This document shows, piece after piece, positions 15,559 to 23,295 of a stretch of DNA of 64,000 bases (positions within the stretch are counted from its first letter, which is position 1; each line of letters opens with the position of its first letter). The translations under genes and the position numbers were made by a program. The notes beneath the pieces were generated by a model. That model had not been told where the DNA came from, searched no databases, and saw only the letters and a program-made list of their open reading frames with translations. Source of the stretch: Allopusillimonas sp008369125 (lineage in GTDB: Bacteria > Pseudomonadota > Gammaproteobacteria > Burkholderiales > Burkholderiaceae_B); contig NZ_VOAY01000005.1 in assembly GCF_008369125.1 (NCBI RefSeq), forward strand, positions 372,001 to 436,000. The letters run 5' to 3'.

Positions 15559-17043
15559 TTACTGCACTGTGCTGAGCATGTATTCAACCGCTGCCTTGAT
15601 GGTTGCATCATCTGCCGAAGAGGCACCCCGTGGAGGCATGGCACCCTTACCCTTGAACGCGATTTCCATGATTTGCTCTTCACCTTCAGCCAGTCGCGGT
15701 GCCCAGGCAGCCTTGTCACCCAATTTGGGGGCGTTGGCTACGCCAGTGCTGTGGCAGGCTACGCAGGCAGACTTGTACAACTTTTCACCAGCCTGATGCG
15801 TGCTAGGCGCTGCAGCAAGTTTCTTGCCTTCAGCTGCAGGCTTGGCTGCCGCAGTCTTGGCCGTTGGAGCCGGCGCTGCAGCCACTTTGCCTGCTGGCGC
15901 TGCCGTCAACGTTGGTGCCTTGGCAGCAGCCTGCTTGCTGGCTTCAATCTTTGCTGCCACGTCTTTCTCAATCGGACCAGGCGCTTTAACCTGCTTCATC
16001 AAGTCATCGTTCCACTTGCCTTCGACCACAAAGTGACCCGCAGCACCCTTCTCGAAAGCCTCAATCAGGTTGTGATTGACGTAGGCATACACGCCTGGCT
16101 GCTTGAAGGTGTACAACGCTGCCCCTGCCGAACCGCCCCGTACAAACCAGGTTTCCAGGTTTTTCTCGGGAGGATTGGCAAACTTGCCGGTTTCCCAGAC
16201 CCAGTCACCGTGCCCGCCGATCAGGTGAGGACGTGTGTCGCGGTTAGCCTGCGAGTGCACAATAAGCACGGTCTCACCGACTTTGGCTTTGAGCGCGTTT
16301 TCACCTGTCAGGGCACCAACTTTACCGTTGAACACCACATGCGATGGTGTCAGCGTGCGCATCACCTCTACCGTGTCGGAGTAGCTGTCTGCCAGTGTCG
16401 CATAGTCTTTGTACTCGCCGTTTTCATCCTTGGGGATGTACAAGTCGAATTCACCGACCGAATACACCTTGTCATAGTGCAGCTCATTGCCCTCAGGGTC
16501 TTTCAAGCCTTCGCGCGGCAGCACCATCATGGTGCCGCTCATGCCGGCAACCACGTGCCAGGGCACCATGCCTTCTGGCGCGCAGTGGTAAACAAACACA
16601 CCGCTACGGTCGGCCTTGAAGCGCAATGTGGCCTGTTCACCGGGCTGTACATCGGTCAGCTTGGCGCCGCCCAGGGCGCCTGTGGCTGAGTGGAAGTCTA
16701 CGTTGTGGGGCATGGCATTGCTGGCGGGGTTAACCAGTGTAAGCTGCACGTAATCGCCTTCATGGACAACGAAAGTGGGACCGGGCATCGAACCATTAAA
16801 CGTCATGGCCTGCATTGTCGTACCCTTGCCATCGATGACAATTTTCTTCTCTTCGATGTACATGGTGAATTCGACAACTTTGGGACCCGTCGTGGCTTTC
16901 TGTTCGTGTGCATGTACGAACGGAGGCGCTACGAGGTCCACCTTGACGTGTTCCAGCTGATCAGCCGTTTCGGCTTTGGCCAGGCCGCCAGCCATGAATG
17001 CAAACATGACGGCCGCGAGCAGGGTGGGACGTACCACTTTCAT
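15559..17043 (-). CDS. nirK: Copper nitrite reductase with fused C-terminal cytochrome c
   Basis: A periplasmic enzyme reducing nitrite to nitric oxide. The protein has 494 residues: signal peptide to about 24, two cupredoxin domains (about 55-345), an Ala/Pro/Lys linker (about 365-415) and a class I cytochrome c (C427-V-A-C430-H431, axial M469). All catalytic residues align with Alcaligenes NirK at a constant offset of 18: type 1 copper H113, C154, H163, M168; type 2 copper H118, H153, H324; proton-relay D116 and H273. The ATG at 17043 follows GGGAG. Such tethered NirK enzymes are known from Ralstonia and relatives. A Fnr-type site lies 70 bases upstream; the regulator is divergent and nirV is nearby. 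Confidence 0.97.
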   Translation of the reverse strand: MKVVRPTLLAAVMFAFMAGGLAKAETADQLEHVKVDLVAPPFVHAHEQKATTGPKVVEFTMYIEEKKIVIDGKGTTMQAMTFNGSMPGPTFVVHEGDYVQLTLVNPASNAMPHNVDFHSATGALGGAKLTDVQPGEQATLRFKADRSGVFVYHCAPEGMVPWHVVAGMSGTMMVLPREGLKDPEGNELHYDKVYSVGEFDLYIPKDENGEYKDYATLADSYSDTVEVMRTLTPSHVVFNGKVGALTGENALKAKVGETVLIVHSQANRDTRPHLIGGHGDWVWETGKFANPPEKNLETWFVRGGSAGAALYTFKQPGVYAYVNHNLIEAFEKGAAGHFVVEGKWNDDLMKQVKAPGPIEKDVAAKIEASKQAAAKAPTLTAAPAGKVAAAPAPTAKTAAAKPAAEGKKLAAAPSTHQAGEKLYKSACVACHSTGVANAPKLGDKAAWAPRLAEGEEQIMEIAFKGKGAMPPRGASSADDATIKAAVEYMLSTVQ

Positions 17044-17112
17044 TTTGTATCTCCCTTCTTCCAAGGTATCGGTAATTCGATAGCTCTATTGGACACGTTG
17101 GGGACACTTCCT

Positions 17113-17132
17113 TCTTTGTTGCAGCGCAAACT
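17113..17132 (-). promoter_or_regulatory. Fnr/Nnr-type operator of nirK (copy 1 of a 20-bp repeat)
   Basis: The core TTTGTTGCAGCGCAAA fits the Fnr/Crp layout TTG-8 bases-CAA. The same 20 bases recur upstream of nirV (19096-19115). Read on the minus strand, CAATAG follows 22 bases after the site edge as a possible -10 element, which places the site near -41.5 as in class II activation. Confidence 0.75.
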
Positions 17133-17293
17133 CACAGAGCGGTTTTTAAGGGTTAACCCGAAAACAACCTGGCGTGTGGTTTTTCTGCACAATGCGTCTG
17201 CAAGAGGCCTGGCTGGTGTATGCCTGCAATACCCACATGGCCAATGCTAGAATCAGAAAGGTAACCCTCTTTTTTGAATGAGCCACTAATCCC

Positions 17294-18028
17294 ATGACGC
17301 CTAAGATAAGCAGGTCACTGGTACAGAACGTCGAACTGCTCAGATCACTGACAGACGAAGAGCTGGACGCCACGCTTGCAGCAGCGCAGGTCTGCCGCAT
17401 GGTTGAAGGTGAAGCTGCCTTTCGCCAGGGCGAGCCGGCTGACAGTTTCTTCATTTTGCTGAGCGGGCATCTTAAGGTGGTGCAACTTACCCCGGCCGGC
17501 GAGCAAGTGGTAGTTCGCTATGTTAGCCCCGGCGATATTTTTGGCATTGCGCAGGCCATGCACAGGCCCAACTACCCGGCCTCGGCAATTGCAGTACAAG
17601 AAAGCCTCATGCTCGCCTGGCCTGGCAAAGAATGGAACTCGCTTGTTTCCAAACACCCCCAGTTTGCTGCAGGTGCGTTCCAGACGGTAGGTCAGCGTCT
17701 ACAAGATGCCCATAGCCGTATCAGTGCGCTGTCCACCGAAGAGGTTGAACAACGCGTGGCACGCACCATTTTGCGCCTTATTGATGAGTCGGGTGAAACG
17801 ACCGAAGAGGGTGTTGCCATTGGCTTTCCGATCACCCGGCAAGATATTGCCGAAATGACGGGCACTACCCTGCACACTGTTAGCCGACTGCTCAGCGCCT
17901 GGAAAGATAAGGGCATCGTCATCAGCGGGCGCAAGCGCATTACCGTGCAGTCGCTAAACGACCTTATCCGCCTTGCCGAAGACGGGCGTACCAGCGACAC
18001 CCCCAGCACCACCAAGGCGGGGCGATAA
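17294..18028 (+). CDS. Crp/Fnr-family regulator, probable nitrogen-oxide sensor (Nnr/Dnr-like)
   Basis: A 244-residue activator with a cyclic-nucleotide-binding-like sensor domain (about residues 20-120; FFILLSGHLKV, SPGDIFG), a dimer helix and a winged HTH (about 180-230; TRQDIAEMTGTTLHTVSRLL). It has no N-terminal cysteine cluster, only one Cys near residue 33, so it cannot carry the oxygen-sensing 4Fe-4S cluster of Fnr. Lying between nirK and nirV it resembles the NO-responsive Nnr/Dnr group. In the recognition helix, the position of Fnr's Glu209 (VETISR) is His (LHTVSR), which may fit the TTGTT/TTGCG half-sites upstream of nirK and nirV. Effector and target are inferred. Confidence 0.85.
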   Translation: MTPKISRSLVQNVELLRSLTDEELDATLAAAQVCRMVEGEAAFRQGEPADSFFILLSGHLKVVQLTPAGEQVVVRYVSPGDIFGIAQAMHRPNYPASAIAVQESLMLAWPGKEWNSLVSKHPQFAAGAFQTVGQRLQDAHSRISALSTEEVEQRVARTILRLIDESGETTEEGVAIGFPITRQDIAEMTGTTLHTVSRLLSAWKDKGIVISGRKRITVQSLNDLIRLAEDGRTSDTPSTTKAGR

Positions 18029-18133
18029 GGCCTGCGACACAACGCCCAGCGCTTACCGCACCCACCTGACGCAGAGTACCAAAGCCAGCACTGCCGCCAG
18101 CACAGATAGCACTGCCGCTCACGCCACCCGTCC

Positions 18134-19024
18134 TTAAGATATACCCAGTTTTTCGCGCAGGCTGGCCTCTTTTCTGGGGCTGGCCGTATCGTCCCGCACA
18201 AGCCTAAAGCCCAGATTGCTGGGGGGCACGCCTACCGAGCAGGCGCCGCTCTTGGGGTCGCGGATAAAATCGGTAATGTAGCTGCGATGCGGCCCGGCCA
18301 CGACACGTACGCCGCAATTTTCGCCGCCTCCGGCTGATTCTTCATCGGCCAGATCCAGGTGGCGACGCACCTGGCAGGTGTCGGTCCAGTCCCATACGTT
18401 GCCAGCCATATCCAAAAAACCGTGCTCGTTCTCACTGAAACCGCCAAAAGGTCTGAGTACAGCATCTACAGTGGTTTTGCGCTGGGTTTCAAGTGCGTAT
18501 TCTGCCAGCCAGCGTTGTGCCGGATCGGCCGGATCAAACTCATCCAGAATCACATCTTCTTTGTAGGAAGAACCGGCCGCATAAACCCATTCTTCATAGC
18601 TGGGCAGACGATAGTTTTGGCCAGTTTTCTTGGAAAACCATGCGGCATAATCGGTCGCATCGCGCCAGCTTACCCCCACCACTGGCAGATCAGGCGATAT
18701 GACGGCGGTTCGATGGGAGCGGTCAAGCTGCTTGCAGGCTTTGTCGTTTACGCACTCGGCGTATTCCGTCTGACTAACCTGCCGCGCCATCATTCTCAAT
18801 GGCTGCTCAAACCTCATCGTGCGGCGGGACGGCGTTACTGGGTAGCCATTTCTCAGGTATTCGCCAGACGGGTAATAGGCAAGCTTGCCTGGCTGCACCG
18901 CAGCCAGTGGCACAGGGTCGGCGGCTTCTGCTGACGGTTGCGGGCCCCGGCACGATGCCAGCATGGCCGCGCCGACCGCAATAAATGCAAGACGTGTGAC
19001 AATTGCGGCGAAAGGAAAACGCAT
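18134..19024 (-). CDS. nirV: NirV-like lipoprotein with SUMF1/FGE-type domain
   Basis: A 296-residue protein with a lipobox (LASC, Cys at residue 25) and a formylglycine-generating-enzyme-like domain (about 50-280): QVSQTEYAECV, VVGVSWRDATDYAAWF, YRLPSYEEWVYAA, GNVWDWT, SNLGFRLVRD. NirV is commonly encoded next to nirK, and its role in nitrite reductase maturation or function is unsettled. In the stretch matching the FGE active site, HRSY is kept but the two flanking catalytic cysteines appear to be Pro and Ile (GPHRSYI), so an FGE oxidase reaction is unlikely. It carries the same upstream 20-bp site as nirK. Confidence 0.88.
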   Translation of the reverse strand: MRFPFAAIVTRLAFIAVGAAMLASCRGPQPSAEAADPVPLAAVQPGKLAYYPSGEYLRNGYPVTPSRRTMRFEQPLRMMARQVSQTEYAECVNDKACKQLDRSHRTAVISPDLPVVGVSWRDATDYAAWFSKKTGQNYRLPSYEEWVYAAGSSYKEDVILDEFDPADPAQRWLAEYALETQRKTTVDAVLRPFGGFSENEHGFLDMAGNVWDWTDTCQVRRHLDLADEESAGGGENCGVRVVAGPHRSYITDFIRDPKSGACSVGVPPSNLGFRLVRDDTASPRKEASLREKLGIS

Positions 19025-19095
19025 GGCTCAATACCTCGGCACAGCCCGGAACATCCGGGTTTATACCTATATTGAACCGCGTTACATAAACGCCG

Positions 19096-19115
19096 TCTTT
19101 GTTGCAGCGCAAACT
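19096..19115 (-). promoter_or_regulatory. Fnr/Nnr-type operator of nirV (copy 2 of a 20-bp repeat)
   Basis: Identical over 20 bases to the site before nirK. It lies 72 bases before the nirV start. CAATAT occurs 22 bases downstream of the site edge, exactly as CAATAG does at nirK. The flanking sequences differ, so this looks like a conserved regulatory site and not a recent duplication. Confidence 0.75.
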
Positions 19116-19181
19116 AGAGGGCATGCTCCTTGAGCAGGAGCGCCTGCGTAGAAAGACCAGACGCCCCCACAACGCCGCATA

Positions 19182-19206
19182 GGTGCGCTACCCTCAGTGG
19201 CGCACC
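19182..19206. terminator. Short hairpin after lipA
   Basis: GGTGCGC (19182-19188) pairs with GCGCACC (19200-19206) across an 11-base loop, 44 bases after the lipA stop and upstream of the nirV promoter. There is no T run, so termination here is only possible. Confidence 0.35.
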
Positions 19207-19249
19207 GTCTGAGCCAGAAAATGCGCCATGAAACGTTTCAAACAGGCGC

Positions 19250-20251
19250 TCAGGCTACCCCGGCCATATGTGCCTGCTCGTCGGCATGGTACGACGAGCG
19301 CACCATGGCACCTACCGCAGCATGCGAGAAGCCCATTGCATAGGCCTCTTTTTCGAGCATCTTGAAAACATCAGGGTGCGCGTAGCGCAGCACGGGCAAA
19401 TGGTGCTCCGAAGGCTGCAAGTACTGGCCTATGGTAAGCATGTCAACATTATGGGCGCGCATGTCTCGCATGACCTGAAGAATCTCTTCGTCGGTTTCAC
19501 CCAGACCCAGCATAAGGCCAGACTTGGTGGGCACGTCAGGACGCATCACCTTGAAGTCTGCCAGAAGCTTGAGTGAATGCATGTAATCAGCACCGGGACG
19601 ACATTGTTTGTAAAGACGGGGCACGGTTTCGAGATTGTGGTTCATGACGTCAGGCGGGTTGTCATTAAGAATGCCCAGCGCACGGTCAAGCCTTCCGCGA
19701 AAGTCTGGCACCAGCACTTCGATACGGGTAGAAGGCGAACGCTCGCGCACATGACGTATACAGTCGGCATAATGGCCTGCGCCGCCGTCACGCAAGTCAT
19801 CGCGGTCAACCGACGTAATCACAACGTACGACAGACGCATGGCGGCAATACTTTTGGCCAGGTTGCTGGGTTCTTCAACATCGAGTGGGTCGGGCCGGCC
19901 ATGACCAACATCACAGAAGGGACAGCGACGTGTGCACTTGTCACCCATGATCATGAACGTGGCCGTGCCCTTGCCAAAGCACTCGCCAATGTTGGGACAC
20001 GACGCTTCTTCACAGACCGTATGCAGGTTGTGCTCGCGCAAAATACGCTTGATGTCGTAAAAGCGCGAATTGGGTGCCGGCGCCCTGACGCGGATCCAGT
20101 CAGGCTTTTTGAGGCGTTCGGCCTGCACCACTTTGACGGGAATTCGCGACGTTTTTTCGCCCGACTTCTGTTTTTTGGTGGGATCATAATCAACGTTGCG
20201 CGGACGCACCGTTGGGTTCTGCACAGCGGACTGATCAACAGGAGTAGTCAT
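19250..20251 (-). CDS. lipA: Lipoyl synthase LipA
   Basis: A radical-SAM enzyme that inserts two sulfur atoms into protein-bound octanoyl groups to make lipoyl cofactors. The 333-residue protein shows the auxiliary cluster cysteines CEEASCPNIGEC and the radical-SAM cluster CTRRCPFC, then the SAM-binding VVITSVDRDDLRDGG. The ATG at 20251 is preceded by AGGAAA; an earlier ATG eleven codons upstream gives an unneeded extension. It belongs with lipB about 1.1 kb upstream on the same strand, an enoyl-CoA hydratase gene standing between them. Confidence 0.97.
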   Translation of the reverse strand: MTTPVDQSAVQNPTVRPRNVDYDPTKKQKSGEKTSRIPVKVVQAERLKKPDWIRVRAPAPNSRFYDIKRILREHNLHTVCEEASCPNIGECFGKGTATFMIMGDKCTRRCPFCDVGHGRPDPLDVEEPSNLAKSIAAMRLSYVVITSVDRDDLRDGGAGHYADCIRHVRERSPSTRIEVLVPDFRGRLDRALGILNDNPPDVMNHNLETVPRLYKQCRPGADYMHSLKLLADFKVMRPDVPTKSGLMLGLGETDEEILQVMRDMRAHNVDMLTIGQYLQPSEHHLPVLRYAHPDVFKMLEKEAYAMGFSHAAVGAMVRSSYHADEQAHMAGVA

Positions 20252-20436
20252 ACGGTTTCCTGGAGCGAAGCCCCGGCTTCGCACTTGTGAGCCGAGGCGT
20301 GCTTCACACCGCCGACCCTGTTAGGTAAAAAATGTCGCGCGCCAGCGCGGGCTTGAGCACCCGTCTGCCTGCATAACGGCAAACCGCTAGTGTAACGCCG
20401 TGAGCAAAAAAATTGAGCCATGCCCCACTTCTGTTT

Positions 20437-21246
20437 TCAGCGCCCTTTCCACTCAGGCTTACGCTTCTGCATAAAGGCATCAATGCCCTCGCCAGCGTCT
20501 TCCGCCATCATGTTGTCGGCCATTACCTGACCGGCGTACGCATAAGCGTCTTCCAGCCCCATGCGAAATTGCCGCTGATACATGGCTTTGCCCGTACGAA
20601 CAGCCACCGGGCTTTTGTCGCAAATGGCCTGTACCAATGCGTTTACTTCAGCGTCAACCTGATCAGCCGGCACGGCACGATTAATCAACCCCTGGGCAAC
20701 GGCCTGCTCTGCACTGATAAACTGCCCCGTAACCAGCATCTCAAATGCTTTTTTCATGGGCATGGCGCGGGTAAGTGCCACGGCAGGCGTTGAGCAGAAC
20801 AGCCCCACATTAATGCCCGACACCGCAAACCTGGCGGTATCGGCCGCAACCGCCAGGTCGCAGCTGGCAACCAGCTGGCATCCAGCGGCCGTTGCAATGC
20901 CGTGCACGCGTGCAATAACAGGTACCGGCAGGCTTACGATGCGCTGCATGACCCGACCACATTGAGCAAAAAGCGTCTGGTAATAGGTTTTGTCGGGGTT
21001 GGCACGCATCTGTTTCAGATCGTGCCCCGCACAAAAAGCGCGACCAGCGCCAGCAATAATTACACACCGCGCGTCGTCATCGGCGGCCACCGCATCAAGC
21101 GCTCGCTGAAGCGCATCCAACATCTCTTCTGACAGCGCATTGAATTGATCGGGGCGGTTCAGCGTAAGCGTGATGACGCCATCGACATTATCAATTAATA
21201 ACAGACTGCTTTCTGCTACCTTGCCGGCAGTGCTGGCTTCTGACAT
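20437..21246 (-). CDS. Enoyl-CoA hydratase/isomerase family protein
   Basis: A 269-residue crotonase-fold protein. The oxyanion-hole segments are AGAGRAFCAGHDLKQM (about residues 67-82) and HGIATAAGCQLVASCDLAVA. At the usual catalytic acid positions it reads VSGINVGLFCST, with no clear Glu, so it may not be a standard hydratase; isomerase, thioesterase or decarboxylase activities are known in the superfamily. I chose the ATG at 21246, which follows AGGAG. It stands between lipB and lipA. Confidence 0.85.
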   Translation of the reverse strand: MSEASTAGKVAESSLLLIDNVDGVITLTLNRPDQFNALSEEMLDALQRALDAVAADDDARCVIIAGAGRAFCAGHDLKQMRANPDKTYYQTLFAQCGRVMQRIVSLPVPVIARVHGIATAAGCQLVASCDLAVAADTARFAVSGINVGLFCSTPAVALTRAMPMKKAFEMLVTGQFISAEQAVAQGLINRAVPADQVDAEVNALVQAICDKSPVAVRTGKAMYQRQFRMGLEDAYAYAGQVMADNMMAEDAGEGIDAFMQKRKPEWKGR

Positions 21247-21311
21247 AACGAGTCTCCTGAAACGTGTTTTAGCTGACACGAGCAGCCCGTCCGGACCGCC
21301 TGATCGCTTGA

Positions 21312-22004
21312 TTATTGACAGGCAGGCATACCGCTACCCTGACCAACCGGGGCCGTCGTTGCCGCTGCTTTATTGCGGCTGCTGGCGAACGCTTCGGCCA
21401 ACCGGGCACCAAGCAGATCGCCGATGCCTTCAACAGTAGCGCGTACACCGCAGCTGCGCAAATCGGTGGTTTCAAGCCCTTCGTACCCACAAGGATTAAT
21501 GTCCAGAAAAGGGGACAGATCCATGTCAACATTGAGCGCAAGCCCATGATAAGCACAGCCATGCCGGATCTTGATGCCCAGTGCCGCAATTTTTGCCAGC
21601 TGATTGTCGGCGTTGGGCACATAAACCCCCGGCGCGCCCGGTTTGCGACAGGCACCCGCAAGGCCTAGCTGCTGCAAAAAGCCGATAAGAACGTCTTCGA
21701 TCAAGGCTACGTACTCTTTGACGAACAGCTGATGGCGGCGCAAATCGATGAGGCAATACGCAACGACCTGCCCCGGCCCGTGATACGTGACCTGACCACC
21801 ACGGTCAGTACGTACCACCTCTGTGACGGCGCTGTTAAGCACGTGCTCAGGCTTGCCGGCCTGCCCCAGCGTAAAAACCGGCTGATGCTCCACCAGCCAG
21901 ATTTCATCGGGTGTTTGGAGGGTACGCGTTTCGGTGAAATCGCGCATAGCCTGCCATACGGGCAAATAGGGGGCGGGCCGCGGAAACCACTTGATAATAG
22001 GCAT
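21312..22004 (-). CDS. lipB: Octanoyl-[ACP]:protein octanoyltransferase LipB
   Basis: LipB transfers the octanoyl chain from acyl carrier protein to lipoyl domains, the step before LipA. The 230-residue protein has the substrate motif RGGQVTYHGPGQ (about residues 68-79), the lysine region KIAALGIKI and the catalytic cysteine in DINPCGYEGL. It starts 8 bases after the DUF493 gene, so both are in one operon with the aminotransferase and perhaps dacA. Confidence 0.97.
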   Translation of the reverse strand: MPIIKWFPRPAPYLPVWQAMRDFTETRTLQTPDEIWLVEHQPVFTLGQAGKPEHVLNSAVTEVVRTDRGGQVTYHGPGQVVAYCLIDLRRHQLFVKEYVALIEDVLIGFLQQLGLAGACRKPGAPGVYVPNADNQLAKIAALGIKIRHGCAYHGLALNVDMDLSPFLDINPCGYEGLETTDLRSCGVRATVEGIGDLLGARLAEAFASSRNKAAATTAPVGQGSGMPACQ

Positions 22005-22012
22005 AAGAATGC

Positions 22013-22288
22013 TTAAAGCACCATGGAAACCATATCGTGGCCATGCAACGCGCGATACAGGTTGTCAAGCTGTTCACGCGATGTCGCACGCACCACAAAG
22101 GTAAGACCGATATAGTTGCCTGCACTGCTAGGACGCATTTCGACCGTGGCCGGGTCAAAGCCCGGGTCAAACTGCAAAACCAGATCAGTCATGGTCTGAG
22201 CAAACTCGGGATGCACCTTGCCCATGACCTTGATGGGAAAGTCGCTGGGGTACTCGATGAGAGAGTCTTCGAATGGAATCTCGTTCAT
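22013..22288 (-). CDS. ybeD: YbeD/DUF493 family protein
   Basis: A small cytoplasmic ACT-like ferredoxin-fold protein of 91 residues, found between dacA and lipB genes in many proteobacteria. IEYPSDFPIKVMG at the N-terminus and YIGLTFVVRATSREQLDNLYRAL at the C-terminus match the family. Its molecular role is unknown. The ATG at 22288 is preferred to a TTG that would overlap the previous gene. Confidence 0.93.
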   Translation of the reverse strand: MNEIPFEDSLIEYPSDFPIKVMGKVHPEFAQTMTDLVLQFDPGFDPATVEMRPSSAGNYIGLTFVVRATSREQLDNLYRALHGHDMVSMVL

Positions 22289-22298
22289 GGTGTTTTTC

Positions 22299-23162
22299 TC
22301 AGAGTTCGGCAATCGCTTTATCGTAGCCCGCTCTCAGCGCCGCGTACACGGGGCCAGGCACACCCTTACCCACTGGCTTGCCGTTATAGTGCGTAATGGG
22401 CAAAACCTCTTTGGTGGCAGAGGTGAGCATAATCTCGTCTGCGGTGTCGACCTCGGCTTCGCTAATGGCACGTGCCTCGAACGCAATACCGGCCGCAGCA
22501 GCCATTTCTTCCATCAGGCCGTAGCGTATGCCCTCAAGAATAAGATTGTCGCGTGGTGGCGCCAGCAACACCCCGTCACGCACAACCCAGATATTGCAAG
22601 AGGAGCCTTCCGAAAGAAAGCCATCGCGAAACTGCAATACGTCATCAACGCCCGCCTCGGTAGCCCTCTGCTTGGCCAACACATTGCCCAGCAGCGAAAC
22701 AGACTTGATTTCGCAATGTAACCAGCGGATGTCGGGTATGCCCACTGCCGATAGGCCTTTTTCTCGTTTGGCCGCATCAGGCCGCTCAAATGGCGAAACC
22801 ATGCAGAAGACGGTTGGCTCCACCTTTTTGGGAAAGCCATGGTCACGCTTGGCTACGCCGCGTGTAACCTGTATGTACACCATGCAGTCGCCCAACCCTG
22901 AACGCGCAATCATGTCAAGAACCAGCGTGCGCCAGCCATCGCGCGTCATGTCTGACACAATGCCGATGGCCGCCAGGCTGCGCTCAAGGCGGGCCAGATG
23001 GCCCTCCATGCGAAACGGCTTGCCTTTATAGGCCGGCACGACATCATAAATGCCGTCACCAAAGATAAAACCACGGTCTAGTACCGAAATTTTCGCGTCG
23101 CCGAGACGCACATGCTGGCCATTCAGGTAAACGATACTGTCGTTATCGACGTCGGGGATCAT
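22299..23162 (-). CDS. dat: D-amino-acid (D-alanine) aminotransferase, class IV
   Basis: A PLP-dependent fold-type IV transaminase of 287 residues that interconverts D-alanine and D-glutamate. Visible are VLDRGFIFGDGIYDVVPAYKG near the N-terminus, the Schiff-base lysine in HCEIKSVSLLGNVLAK, and the cofactor-phosphate region EGSSCNIWVV and TSATKEVLPI. It stands between dacA and ybeD, and D-Asp/D-Glu supply for peptidoglycan fits. Branched-chain aminotransferases belong to the same class, but the overall pattern is that of Dat. Confidence 0.88.
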   Translation of the reverse strand: MIPDVDNDSIVYLNGQHVRLGDAKISVLDRGFIFGDGIYDVVPAYKGKPFRMEGHLARLERSLAAIGIVSDMTRDGWRTLVLDMIARSGLGDCMVYIQVTRGVAKRDHGFPKKVEPTVFCMVSPFERPDAAKREKGLSAVGIPDIRWLHCEIKSVSLLGNVLAKQRATEAGVDDVLQFRDGFLSEGSSCNIWVVRDGVLLAPPRDNLILEGIRYGLMEEMAAAAGIAFEARAISEAEVDTADEIMLTSATKEVLPITHYNGKPVGKGVPGPVYAALRAGYDKAIAEL

Positions 23163-23295
23163 TCTTTATGCCTTGAGAAAAGGGCCGACGCCATGCCGAC
23201 CCTGAAAAAAAACAACTGCAGCACCAAAGTTGAGCAAAACTCACAGCGCTGACACGCGACTGGCGCACATGGGCAAGTGAGTGTGTGGTGGACGA

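Noticed and set aside
15523..16689. Open frame of 388 codons opposite nirK
   Set aside because: It is the antisense of a GC-rich, Ala-rich gene; the product has no recognisable domain and NirK is certain.
23163..23230. Terminator-like GCCGAC repeats between dacA and dat
   Set aside because: The GCCGAC units are direct repeats, not inverted, so they do not form a stem.
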